Shown piece after piece: positions 52,080-60,785 of a stretch of 64,000 nucleotides of DNA. Under the pieces are notes generated by a model. That model searched no databases, was not told the origin of the DNA, and was given only the letters and a program-made list of their open reading frames with translations. Where the stretch lies: NCBI GenBank assembly GCA_017439675.1, contig JAFSIQ010000037.1, forward strand, positions 1 to 64,000, written 5' to 3'. This DNA comes from Lachnospiraceae bacterium (GTDB lineage: Bacteria > Bacillota > Clostridia > Lachnospirales > Lachnospiraceae). A program made the translations under genes and the position numbers. Positions within the stretch are counted from its first letter, which is position 1, and each line of letters begins with the position of its first letter.

Positions 52080-52090
52080 GACGTTCTTAG

Positions 52091-52135
52091 AAGAAAGTCC
52101 CAAGTCGGTGTAATCTGACTTGGGACTCTCTTGTG
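52091..52135 (+). terminator. prs terminator
   Basis: AGAAAGTCCCAAGTC pairs with GACTTGGGACTCTCT across 10 bases. Confidence 0.85.
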
Positions 52136-52169
52136 TTATAACATCGTGTTGTAACAATATATCATTCGC

Positions 52170-53144
52170 TTACTCTACTCCCTGAAATATCTGTGCAATC
52201 GGAGAATCCTTATCCAAGAATAACGTTGTCTGTCCGTTTTTCAACGACTCACGGATGGCATCTAACTCTCTTACAAACAGATAAAAATCTGCTTTCTCCT
52301 CATCATTATATGCCTCAGACAAAATGCTCATGTACTGCGCCTCACCCTCACCAATAATGGCTTCCGCATCTGCATTTGCCTTAGAAAGCATAACCGATAC
52401 CTCTTTGTCCGTTGTATTCTTGATAATCTGCGCCTCTGACTGACCCTGAGCTGTATAGGCGGCAGCAATATTATTACGCTCGGTAATCATTCGCTCATAT
52501 ACTGCTGTCTTATTCTCCTCTGGCAAATCAAGCACCTTGATTTCAATATTATCAATAGCGATACCATACTGGTCACACTGATCTCCCACATGTTCTAAAA
52601 GCTTTGTGGAAAGGTTGATAACCTCTACTTCATCAGCCTTCTCCTCATCCTCCGACTCAATATCCTTAATATCTAAATCCTCCAACTCTGTATCTGCATT
52701 GGCAACATCAATACTGTCATCACGGCTGGCAATCAGTTCTTCCTGCGTCATATTGGAAATAGTGGTCTTGATGGCATTGTAAGTAATGACATCAATACGT
52801 CCTTCCGCTGTGGAGGTATTTGCACTTAAAGACTGCGTGAATTTCTTGGCATCTGTCACTTCCCACATAATATAAGCATCCACAATCATAGTCTTCTTGT
52901 CGGAAGTGATAACGTCAGACTGTGGCAAATCGTAAAACTGCAAATTCTTCGGTATCTTGCTTACAGTCTGTATAAACGGAATCTTTACATTTAATCCCGG
53001 ATTCTCAACAACCCTATCGATTTTTCCAAACTGCTTAACCACAGCATATTCATTTTCTTTTGTAGTAAATGTTACCAAATTGAACACAATCAAAGCGACA
53101 ACAACAATTACAATTAAACTAACTAATTTCTTTGCCTCTCTCAT
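52170..53144 (-). CDS. hflC: HflC-like SPFH/band 7 membrane protein
   Basis: A 324-aa stomatin-family protein. N-terminal helix LVSLIVIVVVALIVFNLVTF, then the SPFH domain (EYAVVKQFGKIDRVVENPGLNVKIPFIQTVSKIPKNLQFYDLP), and the coiled region ERNNIAAAYTAQGQSEAQIIKNTTDKEVSVMLSKANADAEAIIGEGEAQYMSILSEAY. An acidic insert (DTELEDLDIKDIESEDEEKADEVEV) is unusual. Overlaps hflK by four bases (ATGA). With HflK it would form a membrane cage modulating FtsH; ftsH is not in the window. Confidence 0.92.
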   Translation of the reverse strand: MREAKKLVSLIVIVVVALIVFNLVTFTTKENEYAVVKQFGKIDRVVENPGLNVKIPFIQTVSKIPKNLQFYDLPQSDVITSDKKTMIVDAYIMWEVTDAKKFTQSLSANTSTAEGRIDVITYNAIKTTISNMTQEELIASRDDSIDVANADTELEDLDIKDIESEDEEKADEVEVINLSTKLLEHVGDQCDQYGIAIDNIEIKVLDLPEENKTAVYERMITERNNIAAAYTAQGQSEAQIIKNTTDKEVSVMLSKANADAEAIIGEGEAQYMSILSEAYNDEEKADFYLFVRELDAIRESLKNGQTTLFLDKDSPIAQIFQGVE

Positions 53145-54178
53145 TTTGCCGCCTCCTCTGCATTATTCGTTGTAGATGAACTACTAGTAGTTGAGCTCGA
53201 TGTAGATGAACCGCTTGTAGAGGATGTACCCACATTCGCAAATGACTCAATCGGATAATACTTCTGAATATTACCACTTCCATCATCAATAATTACCTTT
53301 AACCTCGGTAACAAATCCTCCATCGCCTCGTAGAACATTCGTTGCTTCGTAATTAGCGGATATTTTTTATACTCTTCAAACTCTGCATTAAATCTTGCCA
53401 CTTCACCAGTCGCCTCGTTAATTCTTGCAGTCTTCGTTGCCTCCGCATCCTGCAAAATCTTATCTGCCTGAGCTTCCGCTGCCGGCAACTGCTCATTTCT
53501 ATACTTATTTGCCTCATTAATCGCAGATTCCTTTTGCTGCTTTGCTGTTTCTACTGCCTTAAATGCATTCTTAATATCATCTGTTGGTGGCTCCACATCC
53601 TGAATGGAAGCATCCACCAAAGTAATACCAATATCAGCACTATCCAACTTCGCAATAATCATCTGCTTAATATTACTCTGTATCTCTGCTTTACCAGTGG
53701 TAAGCGCTGTATCCACAGTATAAGCCGACAATGTAGAACGAATGCTGCTCATAGCGATATTTTTAAGAATCATTTCCGGTTGGTCAGAGTCATATAAATA
53801 TTTGATAGGGTCTTTTACCTCATAGGAAATGTAAAAATCAATATCTACAAAGTTATAATCCGAGGTAATCATTACAGATTCCTCATCCACATCTCCTGTG
53901 GTTCCGTCCTCATTTTCGTAATATCCAATTGAAAATCCCCGCACGGTGGTGTCTACCTTAACCACCTTCTGGATATAAGGAATCTTGAATTTTAATCCCT
54001 TTCCTTCCACAATACTTGCCTTTCCAAATGTAGTGATTACAGCGGTTTCTGTCTCCTTAACAGAATAGAAACTGTTGAGCACAGTAACCACTACAAAAAA
54101 TCCGATTATCACATATCGAATCGCTTTGAAAACCTTGTCCGCAGCAGCATTTTCATTCACCTGATTTGCATCACTCAT
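53141..54178 (-). CDS. hflK: HflK-like SPFH/band 7 membrane protein
   Basis: A 345-aa partner of HflC. Membrane helix AIRYVIIGFFVVVTVLNSFYSV, SPFH domain (ETAVITTFGKASIVEGKGLKFKIPYIQKVVKVDTTVRGFSIGYY), coiled region AVETAKQQKESAINEANKYRNEQLPAAEAQADKILQDAEATKTARINEATGEVARFNAEFEEY, and a C-terminal Ser/Thr-only tail. Start at the ATG 54178 behind AAGGAGG. Translationally coupled to hflC. Confidence 0.92.
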   Translation of the reverse strand: MSDANQVNENAAADKVFKAIRYVIIGFFVVVTVLNSFYSVKETETAVITTFGKASIVEGKGLKFKIPYIQKVVKVDTTVRGFSIGYYENEDGTTGDVDEESVMITSDYNFVDIDFYISYEVKDPIKYLYDSDQPEMILKNIAMSSIRSTLSAYTVDTALTTGKAEIQSNIKQMIIAKLDSADIGITLVDASIQDVEPPTDDIKNAFKAVETAKQQKESAINEANKYRNEQLPAAEAQADKILQDAEATKTARINEATGEVARFNAEFEEYKKYPLITKQRMFYEAMEDLLPRLKVIIDDGSGNIQKYYPIESFANVGTSSTSGSSTSSSTTSSSSTTNNAEEAAK

Positions 54179-54218
54179 GTCGCATCCTCCTTCATCTTTC
54201 TTCATTGGTTAAATCATA

Positions 54219-54246
54219 ACAACCAGAGGGATAATCCTCTGGTTGT
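54219..54246 (-). terminator. Terminator between the PBP gene and hflK
   Basis: ACAACCAGAGG and CCTCTGGTTGT, perfect 11-bp stem across six bases; T-tract on the minus side is poor. Confidence 0.65.
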
Positions 54247-54278
54247 ATTATTCGAATCATTGCATCCACAATCTACAC

Positions 54279-56594
54279 CTACGGTATCGCAGCAGGCGGC
54301 TGCGTCGTTGTTTCCGAGGACGGTGGCTGGGTCGGTGCCTCTGTAGCCTGTGTGGTTGCTTCTGTAGACGGAGCCTGCGTCGTTGTCTCTGTTGGCTGTG
54401 TAGACTCTGTTGTCTTTTTCTCCGTCTTCTTTTCCTTTTTCTTCTTCTTTTCATCTTCTGAATCCTCGGAGCTAGAACGAGTATCTTTCCAATCCTTTGT
54501 AGAACGAACCCATTCATAGTCTGGGAATCCCAAATCTGTCAGGCCTTCATGAATCTCAGCATTAAAATTATGCCAAATACCACCCGGATAGGTAGAACCC
54601 CACAAACCTCTCGTTGCCTGTGGTGTATCATAACCAACCCAAACACTAGTTGTATAATATGGCGTAAATCCACAGAACCAACCGTCTGTATTATTATCCG
54701 TGGTTCCTGTCTTACCCGCGCAAGACATCCCAGGAATGCCTAAGCCAGATGCTGTACCACCTGTGAATACACCATGTAACATAGATGTCATCATACGAGC
54801 TGCATTCATCTCATATACCTGTCTAGACTTAATAGTATCCGATACAATCACATTGCCCTGTGCATCGGTAATCTCCACAATACAGGTTGGCTTACGGAAT
54901 TCTCCATCATTCTCAATCGTCGCATATCCAGATGCCATTTCAACCGTAGTTGCACCATAAGTCAAACCACCTAGACAAGCTGCCATATTCTCCTTGTCTT
55001 CCAATGTCAAATAGTTAAAGTTCATATTCAACAGATACTGACTACCAACCTCCGGTGTCAACTGTGCATATAGTCGATATGCCACGATATTCTTAGAAGC
55101 CGCTACCGCTGTAGCCAATGAAATCATATCAGAATAAGAACCGGAGTTCTTCGGCATAATACCTGCATTCGGGCCTTCCGGCTCACAGTCGTCTACAGTG
55201 GTTGCCGGTGTATATCCGCGCTCTAGCTGTGGTGTATATACAATCAACGGTTTCATCGTACTTCCTGGCTGTCTTGCACTCTGGTAAGCACGGTTCAAAC
55301 TATATCCCTCAATCTCATTCTGGGTACGTCCTCCTACAATTGCAACCACTCGTCCAGTGGAATTGTCAATGCAGGTCGCTGCACCCTGTAGATTATAAAT
55401 GCCGGTTTCCTCGTTCTTCTCCTCATCCATCTCCAACGTTTCGTCAATGGTTCGTTGTAACAATCGCTGCTTCTTTGGTTCAATGGAAGTATAGATACGA
55501 TATCCACCAGTATAGAGCTTGGCATAGTACTCATCATACATCTCCCGGTATGCCTTGTTGTATGCCTGCTGCTCCTCATAGGTATCAAAATCATATTGGA
55601 ACTTAAAACCTGCCTGCTCCATCAATGCTTCTGTGGCACAGAAGTTAGTAAATGTCTCTACATAATCGTGGCTGATTTTCTCCACCTCTGCCAATTCAAT
55701 TTCTTCCTCTAGAGCAAGCTGTAATTCCAATTCGTTGAGATATCCCAACTCATACATATCATTTAAAATCTTATCGCGACGCTCCATGGTATGATCAAAA
55801 TTGGTTCGTGGGTCATAATAGGTTGGGCTGTTCGGAATCGCACATAAAAATGCCACCTCTGATACGGACAGCTCGTCCAAATCCTTATGAAAATAACCAT
55901 TGGCAGCCGCACCAATACCATAATAACTATTGGCAAAGAAAATAGTATTCAGATAATACTCCAAAATCTCCTGCTTGGTGTACTTCTTCTCCATCTCCCA
56001 TGCGATGAAAATCTCCTTGAACTTACGCTCAAAGCTCACCTCATTGGTCAAAAACGCACCTCGTGCTAACTGCTGGGTAATGGTAGATGCTCCCTGAGTA
56101 ATATTACCATTGTTCTTAAACAAAATGTAGGCAGCACGCATAATACCTTCATAATCCACACCGTTGTGTTCGTAAAAACGTCTATCCTCTACGGACACCA
56201 TCGCTTCCACGAAGTATGCCGGAATTTCATCATAGGTCTTATAATAAACCTGCTTTTCACCCTTCACTTCACGAATTTTGTTTCCGTTGGCGTCATATAC
56301 AATAGAGGTTTCATCCTGCCGGAAGGTCTCAGGAGAAGAATTGGCCACAATCTCCTCTGCCTCCTTCTGGTACTGGATAAACTGCTTTCCGTATTTCTCA
56401 TAAGCGTAGTATCCGCCAACCGTAATTGCAATCAGAAAAATAATCAGTAAATAAGATATAATGATTCTGCGTACTTTCCTGCGTTTCTTGCGTTTATCCC
56501 GCTTTGCTTTTCTTTTTCTGGCCTTTTCTAACTCTTCTGGTGAAGATTCAGTTGTCTTTTTACTTGTCTGTGTAGCCTTCTTATTATCAGCCAT
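54279..56594 (-). CDS. Class A penicillin-binding protein (PBP1A type)
   Basis: A 771-aa bifunctional wall polymerase. A Lys/Arg-rich cytoplasmic start, one membrane helix (RIIISYLLIIFLIAITVGGYYA), a GT51 glycosyltransferase domain with EDRRFYEHNGVDYEGIMRA (about 133) and QGASTITQQLARG, then the transpeptidase with SxxK (GSTMKPLI, about 446), SGS-type SNN region AVAASKNI, and KTGTTDNN (about 625). The last 65 residues are a low-complexity Lys/Glu then Thr/Pro/Gln tail that probably extends into the wall. Lies between the YhaN-like gene and hflKC. Confidence 0.95.
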   Translation of the reverse strand: MADNKKATQTSKKTTESSPEELEKARKRKAKRDKRKKRRKVRRIIISYLLIIFLIAITVGGYYAYEKYGKQFIQYQKEAEEIVANSSPETFRQDETSIVYDANGNKIREVKGEKQVYYKTYDEIPAYFVEAMVSVEDRRFYEHNGVDYEGIMRAAYILFKNNGNITQGASTITQQLARGAFLTNEVSFERKFKEIFIAWEMEKKYTKQEILEYYLNTIFFANSYYGIGAAANGYFHKDLDELSVSEVAFLCAIPNSPTYYDPRTNFDHTMERRDKILNDMYELGYLNELELQLALEEEIELAEVEKISHDYVETFTNFCATEALMEQAGFKFQYDFDTYEEQQAYNKAYREMYDEYYAKLYTGGYRIYTSIEPKKQRLLQRTIDETLEMDEEKNEETGIYNLQGAATCIDNSTGRVVAIVGGRTQNEIEGYSLNRAYQSARQPGSTMKPLIVYTPQLERGYTPATTVDDCEPEGPNAGIMPKNSGSYSDMISLATAVAASKNIVAYRLYAQLTPEVGSQYLLNMNFNYLTLEDKENMAACLGGLTYGATTVEMASGYATIENDGEFRKPTCIVEITDAQGNVIVSDTIKSRQVYEMNAARMMTSMLHGVFTGGTASGLGIPGMSCAGKTGTTDNNTDGWFCGFTPYYTTSVWVGYDTPQATRGLWGSTYPGGIWHNFNAEIHEGLTDLGFPDYEWVRSTKDWKDTRSSSEDSEDEKKKKKEKKTEKKTTESTQPTETTTQAPSTEATTQATEAPTQPPSSETTTQPPAAIP

Positions 56595-56616
56595 GTCATT
56601 CCCTCGTTTCTAACTA

Positions 56617-58266
56617 TCACAACGAAATATAATTACTCTGAAGTCCCAGATTTCCAAACATATCCTGTACACCAGGATTAGTGGTAAAAATGATAATCTG
56701 GCGATTCAAATACTCGCCGAGACAGCTTAAAGTTTCATATAATCTTTGATAATCATAGGTAACAAAAATGTCATCCATAATGATTGGCAATTCTTCTTCA
56801 ATCAATACATTGGCAATGGATAGGCGAAGCGCCAGATAAATCTGTGCAATCGTACCAGTACTCAAATAATCCATACTGATAAATGAACTTCCGCTCTTTA
56901 CCATAACGCGTAGCTGGTCATCAATCTTCACTTCTGTATACTTGTTGTTTGTAATTTTTCCAACAATTTCTGACACCTGTTCATTCAACACGCCACCAAA
57001 GGAATCATAAATTTCCTCCGATAAATCCTGAATCGTCTTAATTGCTAAATCAATGGCTGCAACCTCAACTGCATTTGCCTGCATTTGTTCCTTAATCTTG
57101 GTTACCTCCAAAAGCATCTGCTCTTGTTCACCACGCTCTCTCACAAGCGTCTGCTCCTTTAGCTTGAGCTCAGATAGCTTTGCCACAAGCTGTCTTTGTG
57201 CATCTGCGTCCAAGGTTCCCTTTGCCTCTTCAAATCCCTGCTCAATCTCTAATTCTTCCATCAGCTTGTACAACTGATTTCTTCGTACAAGAACCTGAAT
57301 GATAGTCATAAGCACAAAAACCACACCAACGCCGATAATCGCAAGCTTAATGGTGCTGCTGTCCACTGGTATCATCCATGCCAATCCCACAAATAATGCA
57401 ACCATCAAGATACCCAAAAACAGAATCAAAAATACGTTATCCAACATACTCTTTGGACCCATATTTTGTAACATCTTGATATCTCTTTCTCTCTGTGTCA
57501 ACGGTTCCTCTTCCACAACCTCTTCTTCCTCTGTGGAAGCGGCCTCATCTGAAGCCTTCTTAATCGGAGTAAACTGTAGCTGCTCCGGCTTGCCTCCCAT
57601 GGCAGCCTCAGCCTTTGCATATTCCTCTCTTAACGCTGCAAGCTCCTCATCAAAATCTCTGTCCAAAGCAAGCTGAGCCGTCAACTCCTGCTGTCGAATC
57701 TCCAACTCCTTGTTAGAAAACTCTTTCTTCTTATTCTTGAGTTCCATAATAGCATTCACCGCATCAATGTCACCTGCTCTGGTAGATGCCATATTCACAA
57801 TGTAATTATTCAGCTTATCTGCTATTTCCTTATCTGTTGTCGCATCAATCTGCCCAATACAAAGGGTATTGAGATAAGTGCTCTTATCTGTATGTAACAA
57901 GGTTCCCAACAAATCGTTCGGCTCTCTCAACGGAATTTCTCTTCCGGTGTTCAAGTCTCTCACTGTTGTCTGTTTTTCATGACGGGAAAAATTACGTTCA
58001 ATCAAATATGGATTTCCATCCTTCGTAACTTCCATCGCTCCAGAAAATGCAGAACCATTAATCGGCTTTTTCTGTTCATAATGGTCAAATCTCGCTCCCA
58101 CTCCGCGAGATTTATCAATTCCATATAGCATATCCACAATAAAATCCTTGGTCGTGGACTTTCCTGCTTCATTTGCTCCATAGATTACATTAATTCCAGG
58201 AGCTAAGGTAACATCTTTGTTATGAAATTGTCCAAAATCTTGTAAATGTAATTTGTTAACTTTCAT
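56617..58266 (-). CDS. YhaN-like ATPase with SMC/Rad50-type head and membrane helices
   Basis: A 549-aa protein. N-terminal ATPase head KVNKLHLQDFGQFHNKDVTLAPGINVIYGANEAGKSTTKDFIVDML (Walker A GANEAGKST) and C-terminal part with signature DYLSTGTIAQIYLALRLSIA and Walker B LPIIMDDIFVTYDYQR. The middle is much shorter than in B. subtilis YhaN and, between coiled coils, holds two membrane helices (VFLILFLGILMVALFVGLAWMI; STIKLAIIGVGVVFVLMTIIQVL). It starts one base after the phosphoesterase stop, forming a YhaO-YhaN/SbcD-SbcC-like pair for DNA end processing at the membrane. Confidence 0.85.
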   Translation of the reverse strand: MKVNKLHLQDFGQFHNKDVTLAPGINVIYGANEAGKSTTKDFIVDMLYGIDKSRGVGARFDHYEQKKPINGSAFSGAMEVTKDGNPYLIERNFSRHEKQTTVRDLNTGREIPLREPNDLLGTLLHTDKSTYLNTLCIGQIDATTDKEIADKLNNYIVNMASTRAGDIDAVNAIMELKNKKKEFSNKELEIRQQELTAQLALDRDFDEELAALREEYAKAEAAMGGKPEQLQFTPIKKASDEAASTEEEEVVEEEPLTQRERDIKMLQNMGPKSMLDNVFLILFLGILMVALFVGLAWMIPVDSSTIKLAIIGVGVVFVLMTIIQVLVRRNQLYKLMEELEIEQGFEEAKGTLDADAQRQLVAKLSELKLKEQTLVRERGEQEQMLLEVTKIKEQMQANAVEVAAIDLAIKTIQDLSEEIYDSFGGVLNEQVSEIVGKITNNKYTEVKIDDQLRVMVKSGSSFISMDYLSTGTIAQIYLALRLSIANVLIEEELPIIMDDIFVTYDYQRLYETLSCLGEYLNRQIIIFTTNPGVQDMFGNLGLQSNYISL

Positions 58267-58267
58267 A

Positions 58268-59326
58268 TTACTGCTCTCCTGTCTTTAATAATACATCCAG
58301 TCCATAGTGAACTGCCTTTTTACAAATCTCATCTCCATAATAATTATCCGACAACTGATTGATGAAACGACCAATTAAGTTGTTCTGATTCTCTTCATAA
58401 AGCTTATTCAAATCGTAGGCTTCGCCCACCTCTGTAACCACTTCATAAATATTATATCGATTCACGAGACTTGAAAAATCAAAGACATCGCGGTTATGAT
58501 TCTGACCTTTTACAAGAATTCGGTATATGTTATGCGCTCCAAGATTCTGTATCTGTCTGTCCACCAAATCCACAATCATTCTTGGAGTATGATCCGGCTT
58601 AATGTTAATCAATAGATTCATATAAGCTCTCTGCGCAACCGGTACAAACTCCGTCTTGATGACACCGTCTGCCACTTCACCATAAATGTAACCTCTTGCT
58701 CCTGTATCTGTGTAGTCAATCGGTTCTAAGGACCCTGCCATAATAACAGCATTTTCTTGGATTACCTCCGGCTTATGAATATGCCCAAGGGCAATATAAT
58801 CGAAATTAGACTCCCTTAAATTCTTCTTGTTAAACGGACAATGCTTTGCATCTCCACCGTGAGCAAGTAAGATATTAAATGCTCCCGGCTTTGCAGGCAT
58901 AATCTGATTCAAAATATCATCCTCATTTTCCTTACTGCTATAGGAAAATCCTGTTACACAGGTATTCAAGTCCTTCATGTACACGTTGCTAATCTTGTCT
59001 GCCGACAAGCAAATCGTCTTAGAAGAAAACTTGTAATTTGCCATAGGACTATCCGGTCTCATGTAGTCATGGTTACCTGCAATCATAATGGTTTTCGTCT
59101 TAGTCAGGCCAGACAAAATATAGTCCACATCTCTTAGCATCCCCTCTGATGGTGGCATGTGAAACAAGTCACCTGCAATCAACAAAAGATCTACCTGCTT
59201 GCTCTCCGCATCCCGAATTACTCTGACAAATGTATCCTTTATCTCCTGTTCTCTGTCCGCACTCCAAGGCTTTCCCTTATCCGGCTGCACACCTAAGTGT
59301 ACGTCTGCCATATGTATAAATTTCAT
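58268..59326 (-). CDS. YhaO/SbcD-like DNA repair exonuclease (metallophosphoesterase)
   Basis: A 352-aa calcineurin-type nuclease. All metal motifs are present: KFIHMADVHLG, LLIAGDLFH, IMIAGNHDY, LLAHGGDAKH and IALGHIHKPE. Followed by a C-terminal DNA-binding-like region. Start at the ATG 59326 behind GAGGTAGG; codons upstream are poor in coding character. Forms an operon with the YhaN-like ATPase, its expected partner. Confidence 0.9.
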   Translation of the reverse strand: MKFIHMADVHLGVQPDKGKPWSADREQEIKDTFVRVIRDAESKQVDLLLIAGDLFHMPPSEGMLRDVDYILSGLTKTKTIMIAGNHDYMRPDSPMANYKFSSKTICLSADKISNVYMKDLNTCVTGFSYSSKENEDDILNQIMPAKPGAFNILLAHGGDAKHCPFNKKNLRESNFDYIALGHIHKPEVIQENAVIMAGSLEPIDYTDTGARGYIYGEVADGVIKTEFVPVAQRAYMNLLINIKPDHTPRMIVDLVDRQIQNLGAHNIYRILVKGQNHNRDVFDFSSLVNRYNIYEVVTEVGEAYDLNKLYEENQNNLIGRFINQLSDNYYGDEICKKAVHYGLDVLLKTGEQ

Positions 59327-59637
59327 CCTGACACCTACCTCTTTCATCAAGTTGTTGTTCTGTCTTCTCTCTTATGAATAGTGTACTTCCTTTTCTATTT
59401 CTGTTTATTTCTTCTTACGCCTTCGCCTCATAATGAATTCATGAGCATTGTGGGTCAAATCGCAAAAGGATACACACTTTCTTATTATATTATGTTTTAG
59501 CGATAAGTGCAAATTTTCTTGTTATTTTTTCACGTTTTATTCATTTTTTCAATAGAAATGCTGATAAATTCAGATTTTCTTAACTATTTAGCGTCCCCTT
59601 ATAAAATATTCAAAACCTCTGCCATTATCTTAGTTGA
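59327..59637. other. Intergenic between spoIIID and the YhaO-like gene
   Basis: AT-rich; I see no gene, repeat or clear terminator here. Confidence 0.4.
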
Positions 59638-59886
59638 TTAACTATGGGAGTATTTCTCTTTCGTTGCCAGTCCGCCCCTGATATGACGTTCCGCCTTGTT
59701 GACATCCAATACCTTTCGCACCTCTGCCGCCATGGCTGGATTCACCTGTACCAAACGCTCCGACACATCCTTATGTACCGTGGATTTACTCACACCGAAT
59801 TTTTTTGCTGTCTGTCTGACAGTTGCATTGGACTCTATAATATAGGTTCCGATTTCCAACGCACGCTCCTCAATATATCCTTTCAT
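59638..59886 (-). CDS. spoIIID: Stage III sporulation protein D
   Basis: An 82-aa mother-cell transcription regulator that turns sigma-E genes on and off. KGYIEERALEIGTYIIESNATVRQTAKKFGVSKSTVHKDVSERLVQVNPAMAAEVRKVLDVNKAERHIRGGLATKEKY follows B. subtilis SpoIIID along its length, including the helix-turn-helix. The ATG at 59886 directly follows a hairpin with a T-run; its only Shine-Dalgarno candidate (AAGG) is in the hairpin's 3' arm. Confidence 0.95.
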   Translation of the reverse strand: MKGYIEERALEIGTYIIESNATVRQTAKKFGVSKSTVHKDVSERLVQVNPAMAAEVRKVLDVNKAERHIRGGLATKEKYSHS

Positions 59887-59892
59887 AAAAAT

Positions 59893-59927
59893 AGCATACC
59901 TTATATGTTCTTTTTACAAGGTATGCT
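59893..59927 (-). terminator. gerAC terminator overlapping the spoIIID leader
   Basis: AGCATACCTT and AAGGTATGCT form a 10-bp perfect stem, on the minus strand followed by ATTTTT and the spoIIID ATG. Confidence 0.78.
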
Positions 59928-59946
59928 TTTCTTTATAGATTTATGA
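59918..59946 (-). promoter_or_regulatory. Putative sigma-E promoter of spoIIID
   Basis: Minus strand TCATAAA (59946-59940), 14 bases, CATACCTT (59925-59918): -35 agrees with KMATATT at five of seven, -10 with CATACAMT at six of eight. The -10 lies in the 5' arm of the hairpin, so transcripts from it would lack that arm. Confidence 0.5.
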
Positions 59947-60739
59947 TTGTAGACTTTAACACAAAGCCCTCTTCTGTCTTCTCCAAGTAGTACTCCTGCA
60001 AATCACTCCCTTCTCGCATTACCTTCAAGTAATCCTTCACCTTGGGAATAGGGCTTCCTTCTTTCTCATTTATCTTTACAAGATTTTCAAGGTAGGCTCC
60101 TACTGGTTCCTTTGCATTCTCCATATATTTTACAAAACTTTCCTCGTCCTGTATCTGTACCACAGGACAGGTTTTGGCAATATCCCTATTTTCGTCTAAA
60201 TCCTCAATAAAGTCCCAGAAGTTTTCTTGGGACATGACTTGCCTGTCACTAATCAAAACCACCTTCAAATGCACCAAGGACAAACTCTTTCCCTTCACCT
60301 TCCAATATTCCTCATAAAGCTCCTCTAAGTCATCTGCCAAAAATGTTGCCACTTCCTCCTTTTGGCTCCCTTCTCCCTTCTTTTTCTCCTGTGCAATCCC
60401 AAGAGAAAACTTGTAATCCTCATCCCTCTCTCCCTGTGACACAAGCAATATGGTGGCATAGTCCCGCTGCTCCACATTTTGCATATCACTCTCCATAGAA
60501 ACTGTAGGTGTACAACCAGTAAATGCAACCGCACAGCCCGCTAAAATCAACACGGCAAATATTACTTTCCCCACTTGTACTGCCCACCTACTCCGACCAC
60601 ATAACCCTAATTTTCGCTTCCATTTATAGGTCCTCAGACTGAGCACCTTTCTATTCGCACGTTTTCCCTTTCGCAGCTTTGCCCACTGCACCACCTGATT
60701 GGCTCTTTGATTCGTTCTTTCTCTTTTTAAGGCTAACAT
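59933..60739 (-). CDS. gerAC: Ger(x)C-family spore germination lipoprotein, shortened
   Basis: A 268-aa third subunit of a GerA-type nutrient receptor. It has the early Ger(x)C pattern ([76 protein letters not shown]) but stops about 100 residues before the usual C-terminal domain. A Lys/Arg-rich extension of about 60 residues precedes the hydrophobic signal (VGKVIFAVLILAGCAVAFTGC), unlike normal short lipoprotein leaders. I chose the ATG at 60739 behind GGAG. Third gene of the gerA operon. Confidence 0.78.
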   Translation of the reverse strand: MLALKRERTNQRANQVVQWAKLRKGKRANRKVLSLRTYKWKRKLGLCGRSRWAVQVGKVIFAVLILAGCAVAFTGCTPTVSMESDMQNVEQRDYATILLVSQGERDEDYKFSLGIAQEKKKGEGSQKEEVATFLADDLEELYEEYWKVKGKSLSLVHLKVVLISDRQVMSQENFWDFIEDLDENRDIAKTCPVVQIQDEESFVKYMENAKEPVGAYLENLVKINEKEGSPIPKVKDYLKVMREGSDLQEYYLEKTEEGFVLKSTIINL

Positions 60740-60785
60740 CCTGTTACGCTCCAATCTCTCTTTTTCCTATACTTATTCTTCCCCT

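Noticed and set aside
54243-54517. Arg- and Cys-rich frames around the PBP C-terminus
   Set aside because: Shadows of the Thr/Pro/Gln low-complexity tail read in other frames.
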